Assembly (NCBI GenBank): GCA_037130365.1 | Contig: JBAXTE010000012.1 | Coordinates: forward strand, 42,104 to 106,103 | Origin: JBAXTE01 sp037130365 | GTDB taxonomy: Bacteria > Bacteroidota > Bacteroidia > Bacteroidales > WCHB1-69 | Length of the DNA: 64,000 nt | Direction: 5' to 3' | Part shown: positions 1 to 9,907 of the stretch, in pieces | How the letters are laid out: each line of letters opens with the position of its first letter | How positions within the stretch are numbered: the first letter of the stretch is position 1 | Program-made: the position numbers and the translations under genes | The notes under the pieces: model-generated | Database searches by the model: none | Told to the model about the DNA's origin: nothing | Seen by the model: the letters and a program-made list of their open reading frames with translations, nothing else

Positions 1-960
1 AGCAGGTTCAGGGGTAAGCAGACAAAGGATTGTGTCATTACTGATATTAATAACTCTTGTTTGTTGGGCTTGATTTCCAGGAGTCAACCATCCTGAAATG
101 GTTTTATTCTCATAACTAGTCAATTCTACAAATGCCGCAGGAATTGTAGCTAAGGCTCCAGGTCTGTTCATCATACTATCTGCCTTGGTTATAGCTTCTG
201 GATAATATTTTTGAATATTTATGTTATAATTACCAATATTAAGTTCAGTGGGTTTTGTTATTTCAGAAAGTTGATTTCCAGAAATCTTATGTGGCTTTCC
301 TTGCTCATTCACAATTGCAATTTTAGGTGGGTGAGTGCGCATGACAAAATCCTCCAATTTTATGGCAAGTGGGAGTTCCACCACTTTTTTGTTAGCATCA
401 TGCCCGTACCATATTACCTGACCTTCATAAACTTGCATTATCAATTCCTCCCGATCAGCAGCTCCCAATAATCCTATAGTAATGGCAATCCATAATCCTA
501 AATGATTGATTAAGAATGGAATTTTCTGTAATCGAAAAGGAAAGCTGTGTCGCAATGTTGTAAATCCTAAAGTGAGGATTAAGAAAATTGAAGCAGTTGT
601 AAACATCCATGTATGAACAACCTGATTAAGTCCTAGTGGGAGCGAATTGGGCAAAGTATCTATTTGTGTAATAGTGGCCATGATGATAATCCAAACTGAG
701 AAAAATAGAATAGCCACTATGGCTGCGGAGGCTGAAGCTAACCATTTGACCCAGAATTGTCGTTTAAAAATAAAATACAAGGCGATAATGCCCACAGCGA
801 ATTCCATTAACAGGTATAAGTTAATTGGAAATTTGAATATGCCAATAGGAATGTTGCCAAAAATTAGCTGAAACAAAAGTGATATAATTCCCATAATCAG
901 GAATATAGCAATACTTTTATGTGCTGAGAACACGGTTACAATCTTAGATAATTGGAGCAT
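1..960 (-). CDS. ResB-like cytochrome c biogenesis protein (C-terminus beyond the window)
   Basis: The reading frame starts at ATG 960 and stays open to the left edge (320 codons seen). About five hydrophobic segments (near residues 15-35, 48-66, 72-98, 114-135 and 150-168) are followed by a soluble region that begins with ELPLAIKLEDF, a pattern typical of ResB/Ccs1 proteins, which hold apo-cytochrome c for haem attachment on the outer face of the membrane. In Bacteroidota such genes often sit beside ccsA and the nrfHA nitrite reductase genes, which would lie outside the window. The family call rests on topology and the short motif only. An alternative is a generic membrane protein. Confidence 0.6.
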   Translation of the reverse strand, partial: MLQLSKIVTVFSAHKSIAIFLIMGIISLLFQLIFGNIPIGIFKFPINLYLLMEFAVGIIALYFIFKRQFWVKWLASASAAIVAILFFSVWIIIMATITQIDTLPNSLPLGLNQVVHTWMFTTASIFLILTLGFTTLRHSFPFRLQKIPFLINHLGLWIAITIGLLGAADREELIMQVYEGQVIWYGHDANKKVVELPLAIKLEDFVMRTHPPKIAIVNEQGKPHKISGNQLSEITKPTELNIGNYNINIQKYYPEAITKADSMMNRPGALATIPAAFVELTSYENKTISGWLTPGNQAQQTRVINISNDTILCLLTPEPA

Positions 961-1182
961 AAATTCACATTCGTTCGTGTAAGAATTGTCGTTTCTATGA
1001 CAAAGATAATGACAGCAATCATATAAATCAACCAATTCTTTTTGGAAGTGGCATTTTCTTTTCTCGCTCTTCTGCCTTTTTAAGCCAAGTTGGCAACACT
1101 TTCGTTTTCCAAGTATCTTTCTCTTCTCGCATCTTTTTTTGAATCTAGACCGATATACAGTTCCGCTAGTTCTTTTATAGAC
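961..1182 (-). other. Short stretch with a possible frameshifted small membrane ORF
   Basis: No confident gene. On the minus strand an ATG at 1132 opens a charged peptide (MREEKDTWKTKVLPTW, then KKAEEREKK) that stops soon after. A neighbouring frame then continues with a plausible membrane segment (NWLIYMIAVIIFVIETTIL). The A-rich run near 1055-1070 is where the two frames could join. This may be a decayed or mis-sequenced small single-pass protein, or chance. Confidence 0.25.
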
Positions 1183-1917
1183 TTAAAAAATTTTCTGTTC
1201 CAGTTCCGCAATTTTTGGAATAAGAACAAAATCTTCCAATCTAGAATGTTCAAGAAGGTCCTTTTCAAATCGGAATAATAGAAACAAAATATGAATAACT
1301 AAATCATCATCGGGAGCAGAAAAGTACTTCAATAGAATGTTTTTTAAATCAAAAAGCTTGCTAACTATATCGACGTGCTTTTTGTTAAAATCAAGAATCT
1401 TCGACGAAATTTCAGTGAAATCTTCTTTGGATTTGTTGGATTTTTCGAAGTTAGCTAACTCAACAATATATGGGTAAACAACTTGCTCCTCAAATTCAAT
1501 ATGGTTGGTAAAATCTTTTACACAATCTTTATAAAACCGTTGAATAAGAGTAGATTTGGTAGATTGTGCATGGCTGACAGTTAATTGATTGATTAGCTCA
1601 TTTAATGCCGGAAGTATTGCTTTAAGGTAATATTTATGAGTGTTTTGCAGATACTCTATTAGCGTTTTTGGCTCAATTGCAGGGATGGTGTTGTTAGAAA
1701 AATACTCAGGAAAAGTATACGCATTTATCACCATTAAAAAAAAATCAATATCTAAACCGTCTTGAATACAAATGGATTGAATAGTCTTGTCTCCAAAACC
1801 AAGTTTTATTCCTAAACTATTAATTACAGAAAGTAAATGGTAATTCGCATGAATTACTTCACACATCTTAGTGCTTTTATTAAATAGGGAATGTTCTTTC
1901 CTTTTATGTAACATCAT
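1183..1917 (-). CDS. Hemerythrin-domain protein, RIC/ScdA-like
   Basis: The 244-residue protein has an N-terminal part resembling the ScdA_N domain (about residues 20-65), but without the usual Cys pair, followed by a helical hemerythrin-like domain. Candidate di-iron ligands are His94, His139 with Glu143 (HxxxE), His181, and His224 with Glu228. RIC/YtfE proteins repair iron-sulfur clusters damaged by nitric or oxidative stress, and that role is inferred here. It starts with two consecutive ATG codons at 1917. Its position upstream of the ResB-like gene on the same strand would fit a respiratory or nitrosative stress locus. The degenerate N-terminal domain is unusual. Confidence 0.7.
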   Translation of the reverse strand: MMLHKRKEHSLFNKSTKMCEVIHANYHLLSVINSLGIKLGFGDKTIQSICIQDGLDIDFFLMVINAYTFPEYFSNNTIPAIEPKTLIEYLQNTHKYYLKAILPALNELINQLTVSHAQSTKSTLIQRFYKDCVKDFTNHIEFEEQVVYPYIVELANFEKSNKSKEDFTEISSKILDFNKKHVDIVSKLFDLKNILLKYFSAPDDDLVIHILFLLFRFEKDLLEHSRLEDFVLIPKIAELEQKIF

Positions 1918-2032
1918 ACTAATCTTTAAACATAAACACCTAGATCAAGGCATTGTTTGAAAAAAAGATACTAATGATTGTTAAATCTATTTATTTTTGA
2001 AATTATAACAAAACCCAGAAAAAAGCAGTCAA

Positions 2033-3349
2033 CTATTTTTTTCTCATTCTAGTTATAAAAGCATCTGTATATCCAAGTGAAATTAACTCTTTTTGGCGTA
2101 ATATTGCTTCTGATTTAGTTTTATACTTGCCTGTCAAATAGCGTTTCATACCTTTCTTATATGCTGAAATGCGAAGATCAGTTACCTTGCTGAAATAATC
2201 ATTACGCATATTTCCAGCTCCAACTTGAACAGAATAATAATGGTCTAAGTCTGAGTTTTGAGAATTTTTACTATTGTCAACAATTTCAATTTCTACAGGT
2301 GTTCCCAAAATTGGGAAAAGAACCTTCAACGCTGTGGTATCAACAGCTGGAGTTTGGATATTATTGACAACAATTGTGTTGGTTGTATCTTTAGGAATCA
2401 TACTCTTTGAATACTCTATGCGTTGAATAAATTCAGGTTTAAAAACAACATAGTCATTCGGGTAAACAGCATTAAATGCTTCAAAATCAGCTAATGCTTG
2501 TTTGTGATTTCCTATGATTTGGTTAGCAATTCCTGAATAATATTTTACAAATGAAGGGCAGTCAAGGCCAATACTACAATCTTTAAAACTACTCGAATTT
2601 TTATCTGCAACTGTAAAATAATTAGTGGCAAAATTATTAAGTGGTTTGATATTTAACATGCAAATTCCCATCAAATAATTCAAATTTGGTTCGTTAGGAT
2701 ATTCTTTCAGCATCTCTTTGATTTGCAATAATGCTTCAATTTTATCGTCATTGATAATATCCATAACTTTTGCAAGCTTATTTTTAAATACATTATCAAT
2801 TTTTTTTGTATTAACTCTTGATTCCGTTATATTTTGATTTTCAGTTGATGTAAACAACGCTGGATATTCTTTAGCAATGTTTTTCTTTTTCTTTGCATCG
2901 TTTAAAACTAATCTATCTGAACTATATGATTTAGAGTTTTTTAGATATTCATCATATTTTTTAATTGCAATGTCATTTTGACCCAGATAGTGATAACATA
3001 GAGCTTGGAAATATACCGTTTCGTTGGGTGCTTGGATGCTACTTGCCGTATTTTTGTATGTTGTGGCAATATTTTGAGCTGCTTTGTTAAAATGATGTAA
3101 GGCAATGTTTTTGTCGAAAACAAGATAAAAATTACATAATCCAGCGTAAAATTCCAAGTTCGCATTATTGGTATTTACTTGTAACATCGCAGAAATAACT
3201 GGCATGGCACTTTTATAATCATCATTCTGAATATAATTCATGGCTTGTTTAAATTGTAAATCATATTCCTTTGTTGGTGTACCAGAGAATGCCATTTGAG
3301 AATATAGAAGTACTAATAAACAGATTATTGCGTGTTTAATGTTTTTCAT
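2033..3349 (-). CDS. Secreted TPR protein with C-terminal SPOR-like domain
   Basis: The start is set at ATG 3349, which gives a clean signal peptide (MKNIKHAIICLLVLL...AFSG). A longer in-frame TTG start lies inside the promoter box and is rejected. The body has two TPR-like blocks (about residues 25-150 and 195-310) separated by a linker. The last ~70 residues (YYSVQVGAG onwards) look like a SPOR domain, which binds denuded peptidoglycan glycan strands. A role in the periplasm or outer membrane near the division site or cell wall is inferred. No partner gene is adjacent, and the gene is transcribed alone. Confidence 0.7.
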   Translation of the reverse strand: MKNIKHAIICLLVLLYSQMAFSGTPTKEYDLQFKQAMNYIQNDDYKSAMPVISAMLQVNTNNANLEFYAGLCNFYLVFDKNIALHHFNKAAQNIATTYKNTASSIQAPNETVYFQALCYHYLGQNDIAIKKYDEYLKNSKSYSSDRLVLNDAKKKKNIAKEYPALFTSTENQNITESRVNTKKIDNVFKNKLAKVMDIINDDKIEALLQIKEMLKEYPNEPNLNYLMGICMLNIKPLNNFATNYFTVADKNSSSFKDCSIGLDCPSFVKYYSGIANQIIGNHKQALADFEAFNAVYPNDYVVFKPEFIQRIEYSKSMIPKDTTNTIVVNNIQTPAVDTTALKVLFPILGTPVEIEIVDNSKNSQNSDLDHYYSVQVGAGNMRNDYFSKVTDLRISAYKKGMKRYLTGKYKTKSEAILRQKELISLGYTDAFITRMRKK

Positions 3350-3682
3350 AAGATCTTTTTTTTCATTGTGACTAATTTTATGCAAAGATAAATAATTTTG
3401 TCTTAATGTAATATTAATTAATCCACAAAATTACATGTTTTAAAAATATTCGTGTGAATTTTTGATTTTTTTCGCAATTATTTTGTAATTTTTAGTCGAA
3501 TTCACCGCAGATGATGTCCGTGTATATGCTAATCAACTGATGATTTTTATACTTTTTAGAATTTTTATCGTTTCAAAAAAAAAAATCGAAAGATTTCAGA
3601 ATATTAATATTCAATATTTTCTGTTTTTTATTTTTGATATTAATTTAATGATTAAATTGCATCAAGTAAATTCAACTCAATT
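3350..3682. promoter_or_regulatory. Divergent intergenic region with two promoter boxes
   Basis: This AT-rich spacer separates the TPR-SPOR gene (minus) from the HD phosphodiesterase gene (plus). Minus-strand box TATCTTTG lies at 3383-3390 and plus-strand box TATTTTTG at 3629-3636. Both match the Bacteroidota -7 consensus TAnnTTTG. No good -33 TTG at 19 nt spacing was found for either. Nothing else is recognisable. Confidence 0.5.
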
Positions 3683-5770
3683 ATGATGATAAGAAATGTA
3701 TTTGAACGTTTAAACTTTATTATTCGAAAATCCATTCGCAATTACACCCATTTGTTCAGATTTTTAGCCTTTTTATTGACGGCTTCTCTAATACTGTTTT
3801 TTTATCCAAGTGACATGCATTTTAAATATGATTATAGGAAGAACAAACCGTGGCTATACAAAGATTTAATTGCTCCTTTTGATTTTTCTATAAATAAAAC
3901 GGATGAGGATATTAAACAAGAGAAGGATATTGCAAAACAAAATGTTCTTCCTTATTATTTACTTGATTCTTCGTTAACTCAAACAAAAAAAAATGAATTT
4001 AAAATTGCTCTTCAAGATTGTCAAGAAACTGGAATCCCTGTTAACATTACTGCAAATGAAGCAATTAAACTTCAATCGATTATTGATACTATTTATACAC
4101 GAGGAGTAATCCAAAATCAAAGTAAAGAAAACAATCCACCTCAAGCTCCATTAATAAGATTAATTATTCACGACAAAGCCGAAACCGTTCGTAGAGAACG
4201 TTTTTTTACAATTCTCACAGCAGATGAATATATTAATACAAAATTAGCTCAGTTGGGATTTAAAGAAATCACTCCAATAAAATCTTTTATTGAAAGTTTT
4301 TTAATTCAAAATATTGTATATGACGGTATTACAACTGCAAAAGAACTCGAAACTGCTTATGATAACTTGTCTCCAACGTATGGTCTGATTCAAAAAGGGG
4401 AACGAATTATTTCTAAAGGGGAGTTGGTTAGTCTCGAAAAATATCAGATAATATATTCCTTAGAGATGCAATATAACGGTGCTTCTAGCAAATCCGAATC
4501 TGGATTTTGGGTGTTATTTGGACAAATATTCATGGTTGTAATTATCTTATTTATTCTGTTTTTCTATATTTATTTGTTCGACAAAAGGGTCTATTTTCGA
4601 TTAAAACGTATCGTGCTTTTATGTTCTGTTTTTTTGTCTATGGTTGTGTTTGCTTCTCTCTGCCAATCTAACTTTCCGGATTATATTACAGCTTTTCCGT
4701 TCTGTTTATTTGCGGTAGCATATAAAGTTTTTTTTAGCTCTAGAGTTTCAATATTGACTTATGTAATTGGCGTGTTATTAGTTGGTTCGTTTGTCTCGAA
4801 TGGATTTGAGTTTGTCTTAATTCAGATCTTGGTTGGCGTTGCTTCAATTTTAAGTTTAAAGTCTTTGCATCATCGAGCTCAATTTGTTACCACTGCCGCA
4901 TTAGTATTTGTGCTTTATCTTTCAATTTATATAGTTAGAATTTTAATGTTCGAAGGCGGTTTTGACTCTGTTGATACCGACCAATTATGGTTGTATTCGA
5001 TTAGCGCTGGACTTACGCTTTTAGCTTATCCATATTTATATTTGTTAGAGCGAATTTTCAGGATGGTTACTGATTTTACACTCCTTGAACTATCAAATAC
5101 TAATTTACCATTACTTCGAGAGTTGGCATCTAAAGCTCCAGGAACTTTTTATCACTCAATTGTCGTCGCGAATATTGCGGAGGAAGTAATTCATAAAATT
5201 AATGGCAATATGCTTTTAGTGCGCACGGGAGCTTTGTACCACGATATTGGGAAATTAGCAAATCCATCATTTTTTATTGAAAACCAACATGGAGTAAACC
5301 CACACGACAACATACCACCTAACGAGAGCGCCGCAATTCTTATTAATCATGTAACAGAAGGCATTGCAATTGCTCGAAAACATAATCTTCCTGATGAAAT
5401 TATGGGCTTTATTCGTACTCATCATGGAACTCGAAAAACTGCTTTCTTTTACAATAAGTTTGTGCTTGAAAACCCTGAGATTCCTGCTAATAATTCGTTT
5501 TTTACATATCAAGGACCATCTCCTCGAACTAAAGAGGAAGCAGTTCTAATGCTTGCAGATATTTTTGAAGCGGCTACACGAAGTATGAAAGTGCCATCTA
5601 AAGAAAATATTTCCTCTTTTGTGGACAATATGATTGAAAAATTAATTGTAACTCAGCAGTTTAATCAAGCAAATATTACGTTCAAAGATTTATTGGTTAT
5701 AAAAGAATCTTTTAAAAGTCAGCTTGTAAATATGTATCACAAAAGAGTAGAATACCCTAAATCAAATTAG
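3683..5770 (+). CDS. 7TM-HD family phosphohydrolase, PgpH-like
   Basis: The 695-residue protein has one N-terminal membrane segment (about residues 25-42), a periplasmic region to about 270, a cluster of hydrophobic segments at about 275-460, then a cytoplasmic HD domain. The HD signature YHDIGK is near residue 519 and a second metal-binding HHGT near 580. This order (7TMR-HDED, membrane region, HD) is that of PgpH, which hydrolyses c-di-AMP to pApA. The substrate is inferred, because no cyclase gene is in the window. The gene is monocistronic and its 3' end overlaps the convergent WbqC gene by 14 nt. Confidence 0.85.
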   Translation: MMIRNVFERLNFIIRKSIRNYTHLFRFLAFLLTASLILFFYPSDMHFKYDYRKNKPWLYKDLIAPFDFSINKTDEDIKQEKDIAKQNVLPYYLLDSSLTQTKKNEFKIALQDCQETGIPVNITANEAIKLQSIIDTIYTRGVIQNQSKENNPPQAPLIRLIIHDKAETVRRERFFTILTADEYINTKLAQLGFKEITPIKSFIESFLIQNIVYDGITTAKELETAYDNLSPTYGLIQKGERIISKGELVSLEKYQIIYSLEMQYNGASSKSESGFWVLFGQIFMVVIILFILFFYIYLFDKRVYFRLKRIVLLCSVFLSMVVFASLCQSNFPDYITAFPFCLFAVAYKVFFSSRVSILTYVIGVLLVGSFVSNGFEFVLIQILVGVASILSLKSLHHRAQFVTTAALVFVLYLSIYIVRILMFEGGFDSVDTDQLWLYSISAGLTLLAYPYLYLLERIFRMVTDFTLLELSNTNLPLLRELASKAPGTFYHSIVVANIAEEVIHKINGNMLLVRTGALYHDIGKLANPSFFIENQHGVNPHDNIPPNESAAILINHVTEGIAIARKHNLPDEIMGFIRTHHGTRKTAFFYNKFVLENPEIPANNSFFTYQGPSPRTKEEAVLMLADIFEAATRSMKVPSKENISSFVDNMIEKLIVTQQFNQANITFKDLLVIKESFKSQLVNMYHKRVEYPKSN

Positions 5771-6392
5771 TCTTTTGCATGCTTTGTAAATAAATTGGAC
5801 AGTAATTTCCTTGATTGAAAATTAAATCTAAAATGCTAACTGGAGAGGTAAATGGATGCTTGTAATCAAAAACCTGTGGATATTCGGGGATGCAATATAT
5901 TGTTTTTCCTTGTTTATGAATTTGATGAATATCCCTTAAATCAATCACATCCAAAGGTGATTTAATAAAAGTATTGGAATGATTTACTGATAGCTTTTTG
6001 CCAATGATTTTAAAAATTATTTGTAGAACCTCTTGGTTGAAATCTACAAGCAACTGTTTTTCTTGTTGATAAATGGGACTTAATAAATCGGCATAATACT
6101 CATAAAAGGGTGAACGATTATACGCAGACTTTATCGCTTGCCAATGATCGTGTTGCCAGTTTTCAGTGTTGTCAATCGTTATTTCGTTAATGGGAGTGTG
6201 GTTGCCTTTTGGCTTATTAACAGGAATAGATAATGAGAGCGGACCATTTGCAGTTAATATAATTGCTCTGTTTCGGTAGGTTCGCTTCTGATAATTTTCG
6301 CAATATTCAATTTCAACCTCCGATGCTTCCATTATCGCTTTGATGTAGTCGATTGGAGGAAGATATGCGGTAGTTAGCAATATTTTTGTCAT
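5757..6392 (-). CDS. WbqC-like family protein
   Basis: The sequence matches the WbqC family pattern: an N-terminal AYLPPIDYI, a central SIPVNKPKG, and the WQHDHWQAIKSAYNRSPFY block. Start ATG 6392 is preferred, since longer starts fall inside the upstream terminator hairpin. WbqC proteins are found in polysaccharide loci and near lepB in Bacteroidota, but their biochemical role is unsettled. It lies downstream of secA on the same strand, separated by a strong terminator, so it is probably transcribed independently. Confidence 0.8.
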   Translation of the reverse strand: MTKILLTTAYLPPIDYIKAIMEASEVEIEYCENYQKRTYRNRAIILTANGPLSLSIPVNKPKGNHTPINEITIDNTENWQHDHWQAIKSAYNRSPFYEYYADLLSPIYQQEKQLLVDFNQEVLQIIFKIIGKKLSVNHSNTFIKSPLDVIDLRDIHQIHKQGKTIYCIPEYPQVFDYKHPFTSPVSILDLIFNQGNYCPIYLQSMQKTNLI

Positions 6393-6433
6393 AGGTTTTT
6401 TGCTATCAATGGTTGAATTTTTCTGCTTATAAA

Positions 6434-6470
6434 ACAATAAGTCATGTTGTAAAAAGACATGACTTATTGT
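6434..6470 (-). terminator. Intrinsic terminator downstream of secA
   Basis: There is a perfect 14-bp stem (6434-6447 with 6457-6470) and a 9-nt loop, followed on the minus strand by a short T-rich run (GTTTTAT). It is placed 28 nt after the secA stop. Confidence 0.75.
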
Positions 6471-6497
6471 GGTTTTTAAAAGTGTTAGTTATAAACT

Positions 6498-9400
6498 TTA
6501 GTCTTTACCATGACAATTCTTAAATTTCTTTCCACTTCCACAAGGACAAGGGTCATTGCGCCCTACCTTTTTTTCCACATGAACAGGAGATGGTTTCTGA
6601 ACTTCCGATGTCCGTTGATTTACAACATCTTCTCTTCCAGTTTGAAGGCGGTTCGTGTCAGATTTTGGGAGCCGTGCTTCGCTGATATTTGTGGTCTCCT
6701 CAAGAGGTAATTTCCCTTTGTTTAGGAACGAAATTATTTCCTTATTTACTCTTTGTACCATTAGTTTAAATAGCTCAAATGATTCAAATTTGTATATTAA
6801 CAATGGATCTTTTTGTTCGTAAGAAGCATTTTGAACCGATTGTTTTAATTCATCCATTTCACGAAGATGTTCTTTCCATGCATCGTCTATTACGGCAAGT
6901 GTAATTCCTTTTTCAATTGAAACTGTAATCTCTTTTCCGCCCGAATCGTAACACTTTTTTAATGGAGCTATTACTTGCAAAGTCTTGTGACCATCGTTTA
7001 TCGGAAGCGCTATGTTTTCGTATTTATGACCTTCGTTTTCAAATACATTTTTAATGATAGGATATGCTTTGTTTGCAAGAATCAACGTTCGAGTTTTGTA
7101 ATTTGGATAAACAACATCATATAATTTATCTGTTAAAACTGTTGATTTTTCAGCATAAAATTCATTTTCAGTAAATGGATTTTCAATTGCAAATGCTGAA
7201 ATAATATCAATATCAAATTCTGAAAAATTATGCTTTTCTTGATGATCTGAAATTAATTGCTCACATAAATCATAAAAATTATTAGAGATATCAATAGAAA
7301 GTTTGTCGCCATACAAAGCGTTTTTTCTCTTTTGATAAATTGATTCCCGTTGCTTGTTCATCACATCATCGTATTCTAACAATCGTTTACGAATGCCAAA
7401 ATTGTTCTCTTCAACCTTTTTTTGAGCTCTTTCAATTGATTTGGTAATCATAGAGTGTTGAATAACTTCACCTTCTTTAAGCCCAAGTCTATCCATAACA
7501 CTAGCAATTCTGTTTGAGCCAAATAAACGCATCAAATCATCCTCTAGAGAAACATAGAATTGGGATGAACCGGGATCTCCTTGTCTACCAGCACGTCCTC
7601 TTAATTGTCTGTCAACACGACGAGAATCATGTCGCTCTGTGCCAATAATTGCTAATCCTCCAAGTTCTTGAACTCCTTTTCCTAGTTTAATATCTGTACC
7701 ACGACCTGCCATGTTGGTAGAAATCGTAACTGCTCCAATTTGTCCTGCTTTAGCAACAATATCTGCTTCTCGTTGGTGTAATTTAGCATTAAGAACGGTA
7801 TGTTCAATCTTTCGTAATGTCAACATACGGCTTATTAATTCCGATGTTTCTACGGATGTTGTTCCAACTAAAACAGGAGTTCCTTTTTGATTTAACTCAC
7901 GAATTTCATCGATTACTGCGTTATATTTCTCACGTTTTGTTTTAAATACAAAATCTTCTTTGTCAATTCTTGCAATTGCTCTATTTGTAGGAATTACAAC
8001 CACATCCAATTTATAGATATCCCAAAGCTCACCCGATTCTGTTTCTGCAGTACCAGTCATCCCAGCGAGTTTGTTGTACATTCTAAAATAATTTTGAAGT
8101 GTAATGGTTGCATACGTTTGAGTAGCTGCTTCTACCTTTACATTTTCTTTTGCCTCTATTGCTTGGTGTAAGCCGTCGGAATAACGGCGACCTTCCATAA
8201 TACGACCTGTTTGCTCATCAACAATTTTAATTTTATTGTCAATAATTACATATTCTATATCAATTTCAAAAAGCGTATATGCTTTCATTAATTGCTGTAT
8301 GGTGTGAAGTCGTTCGGAAGCAATTGCAAATTCTCTGTATATTTCGTTTTTGACTTCAATTTTTTCTAAAGATGAAAGGTTTTGCTTTTCTAAATCAGCA
8401 ATTTCTGCTCCTACATCTGGAATAATAAACATTTTTTTCTGCTCTGTATTAACCGAAACAAGGTCAATACCCTTATCCATGATATCTACAGAATTCAACT
8501 TTTCGTCGATTACAAAAAACAGTGCATCATCAATAATATGCATGTGCTTATTTTGCTCAGCCATATAATAACCTTCTGTTTTCAATAACAGCTGTTTCAT
8601 ACCAGTACCACTGAGAAACTTAATAAGCGCTTTGTTTTTTGGAAGTCCACGATGAGCAGTAAATAAGAGTTTGGCACCTTCTTTATATTCCTCGGAGTTC
8701 TCGGGTTGCTCTAGGAGTCCTTTTGCGTCGGCTAATATTTTCGTAACCATTGTTCTTTGAGCATTGTATAGCTTTTCAACAATAGGTTTGTAGTTGTTAA
8801 ACTCTTGCTGATCGCCTTTTGGAGTAGGACCAGAAATAATTAATGGAGTACGAGCATCATCAATTAACACCGAGTCAACTTCATCTACAATAGCGTAATT
8901 ATGAGGACGTTGAACGATTTCAAATACATTGCGAGCCATATTATCACGAAGATAATCAAAGCCAAATTCGTTATTCGTGCCATATGTAATATCGGCCATA
9001 TAGGCTTGTTTCCGCTCGTCGCTGTTGGGTTCATGTTTATCGATGCAATCGACAGATAATCCATGGAATTCAAAGATTGGTCCCATCCATTCAGAGTCAC
9101 GACGTGCTAGATAATCATTTACAGTTACTAAATGAACTCCTTTTCCTGGTAAAGCATTTAGAAAAACAGGAAGTGTTGCTACCAATGTTTTTCCTTCACC
9201 AGTACCCATTTCAGCAATTTTTCCTTGATGGAGGATAATTCCACCGATAAACTGAACATCATAATGGCACATATCCCAAACCATTTCGGTTCCACCAGCC
9301 ATCCATCTATTTTTCCATCGAGCTTTATCTCCAACAATCTCAATATTGTCTTTGCGTGCAGCTAAATTTCGGTCGAAATCAGTTGCGGTGACTTCTACAA

Positions 9401-9779
9401 TCTCGTTTTCTTTGAATCTTAAAGCAGTTTCGCGAACCACAGCAAACGCCTCAGGAAGAATTTCATTTAATACTTCTTGCGATTTATCATAAGAAATCTT
9501 TTCTAATTGTTCTAAGCTATGATACAAATCTTCTTTAATTTCAATATCCATATCATATTCGCTGTCTAATCGCTCACGAATTGAGGATATTTCTTGCTCT
9601 TCTTCTTGAATATAAGCAGCGATTTTTGCTTTAAATTCTGCGGTTTTTGCTCGAAGCTGATCGTTCGTATAGTGCTGTATTTCCTTGTGAACCTCGATGC
9701 ACTTATTCAAGATTGGACGAATAGATTTAATATCTTTATCTGATTTTGTACCAAATAATTTTTGTAATATTGAAGCCAT
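6498..9779 (-). CDS. secA: Preprotein translocase ATPase SecA
   Basis: SecA is the ATP-driven motor that pushes unfolded proteins through SecYEG. The 1093-residue protein has Walker A MGTGEGKT at about 191-198, the DEVDSVLIDDARTPLIISG block of NBD1, helicase motifs TNMAGRGTDIKLG and GRAGRQGDPG in NBD2, and a C-terminal zinc finger (CPCGSGKKFKNCH) that binds SecB or phospholipid. It is longer than E. coli SecA (901 residues). Extra residues near 60-90 and in the 330-430 region are usual for Bacteroidota. It is a single-gene unit ending at a clear terminator. Confidence 0.98.
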   Translation of the reverse strand: MASILQKLFGTKSDKDIKSIRPILNKCIEVHKEIQHYTNDQLRAKTAEFKAKIAAYIQEEEQEISSIRERLDSEYDMDIEIKEDLYHSLEQLEKISYDKSQEVLNEILPEAFAVVRETALRFKENEIVEVTATDFDRNLAARKDNIEIVGDKARWKNRWMAGGTEMVWDMCHYDVQFIGGIILHQGKIAEMGTGEGKTLVATLPVFLNALPGKGVHLVTVNDYLARRDSEWMGPIFEFHGLSVDCIDKHEPNSDERKQAYMADITYGTNNEFGFDYLRDNMARNVFEIVQRPHNYAIVDEVDSVLIDDARTPLIISGPTPKGDQQEFNNYKPIVEKLYNAQRTMVTKILADAKGLLEQPENSEEYKEGAKLLFTAHRGLPKNKALIKFLSGTGMKQLLLKTEGYYMAEQNKHMHIIDDALFFVIDEKLNSVDIMDKGIDLVSVNTEQKKMFIIPDVGAEIADLEKQNLSSLEKIEVKNEIYREFAIASERLHTIQQLMKAYTLFEIDIEYVIIDNKIKIVDEQTGRIMEGRRYSDGLHQAIEAKENVKVEAATQTYATITLQNYFRMYNKLAGMTGTAETESGELWDIYKLDVVVIPTNRAIARIDKEDFVFKTKREKYNAVIDEIRELNQKGTPVLVGTTSVETSELISRMLTLRKIEHTVLNAKLHQREADIVAKAGQIGAVTISTNMAGRGTDIKLGKGVQELGGLAIIGTERHDSRRVDRQLRGRAGRQGDPGSSQFYVSLEDDLMRLFGSNRIASVMDRLGLKEGEVIQHSMITKSIERAQKKVEENNFGIRKRLLEYDDVMNKQRESIYQKRKNALYGDKLSIDISNNFYDLCEQLISDHQEKHNFSEFDIDIISAFAIENPFTENEFYAEKSTVLTDKLYDVVYPNYKTRTLILANKAYPIIKNVFENEGHKYENIALPINDGHKTLQVIAPLKKCYDSGGKEITVSIEKGITLAVIDDAWKEHLREMDELKQSVQNASYEQKDPLLIYKFESFELFKLMVQRVNKEIISFLNKGKLPLEETTNISEARLPKSDTNRLQTGREDVVNQRTSEVQKPSPVHVEKKVGRNDPCPCGSGKKFKNCHGKD

Positions 9780-9819
9780 ATTTGTGTTTAATTTGAGATA
9801 TTTAATATAAGTAAAACTT

Positions 9820-9842
9820 GTGCAAATTTAATTAAATTGCAC
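9820..9842. promoter_or_regulatory. secA promoter box inside an AT-rich dyad
   Basis: Minus-strand box TAAATTTG (9823-9830) lies in a 23-nt near-palindrome with outer arms GTGCAA/TTGCAC at 9820-9842, about 45 nt upstream of the secA start. No good -33 element is seen. Confidence 0.45.
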
Positions 9843-9878
9843 GACTTAGAACTATTTATTATTGATAAATGTAAAAAA

Positions 9879-9900
9879 AAAGGAGGCTATTACCTCCTTT
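9879..9900 (-). terminator. Intrinsic terminator after the DUF2795 gene
   Basis: An 8-bp perfect stem AAAGGAGG/CCTCCTTT with a 6-nt loop is followed on the minus strand by eight to nine T residues. It lies just after the stop at 9908. Confidence 0.85.
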
Positions 9901-9907
9901 AATTATT

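Noticed and set aside
647..871. Plus-strand ORFs opposite the ResB-like gene
   Set aside because: The minus-strand frame has clear membrane topology and is open for the whole stretch.
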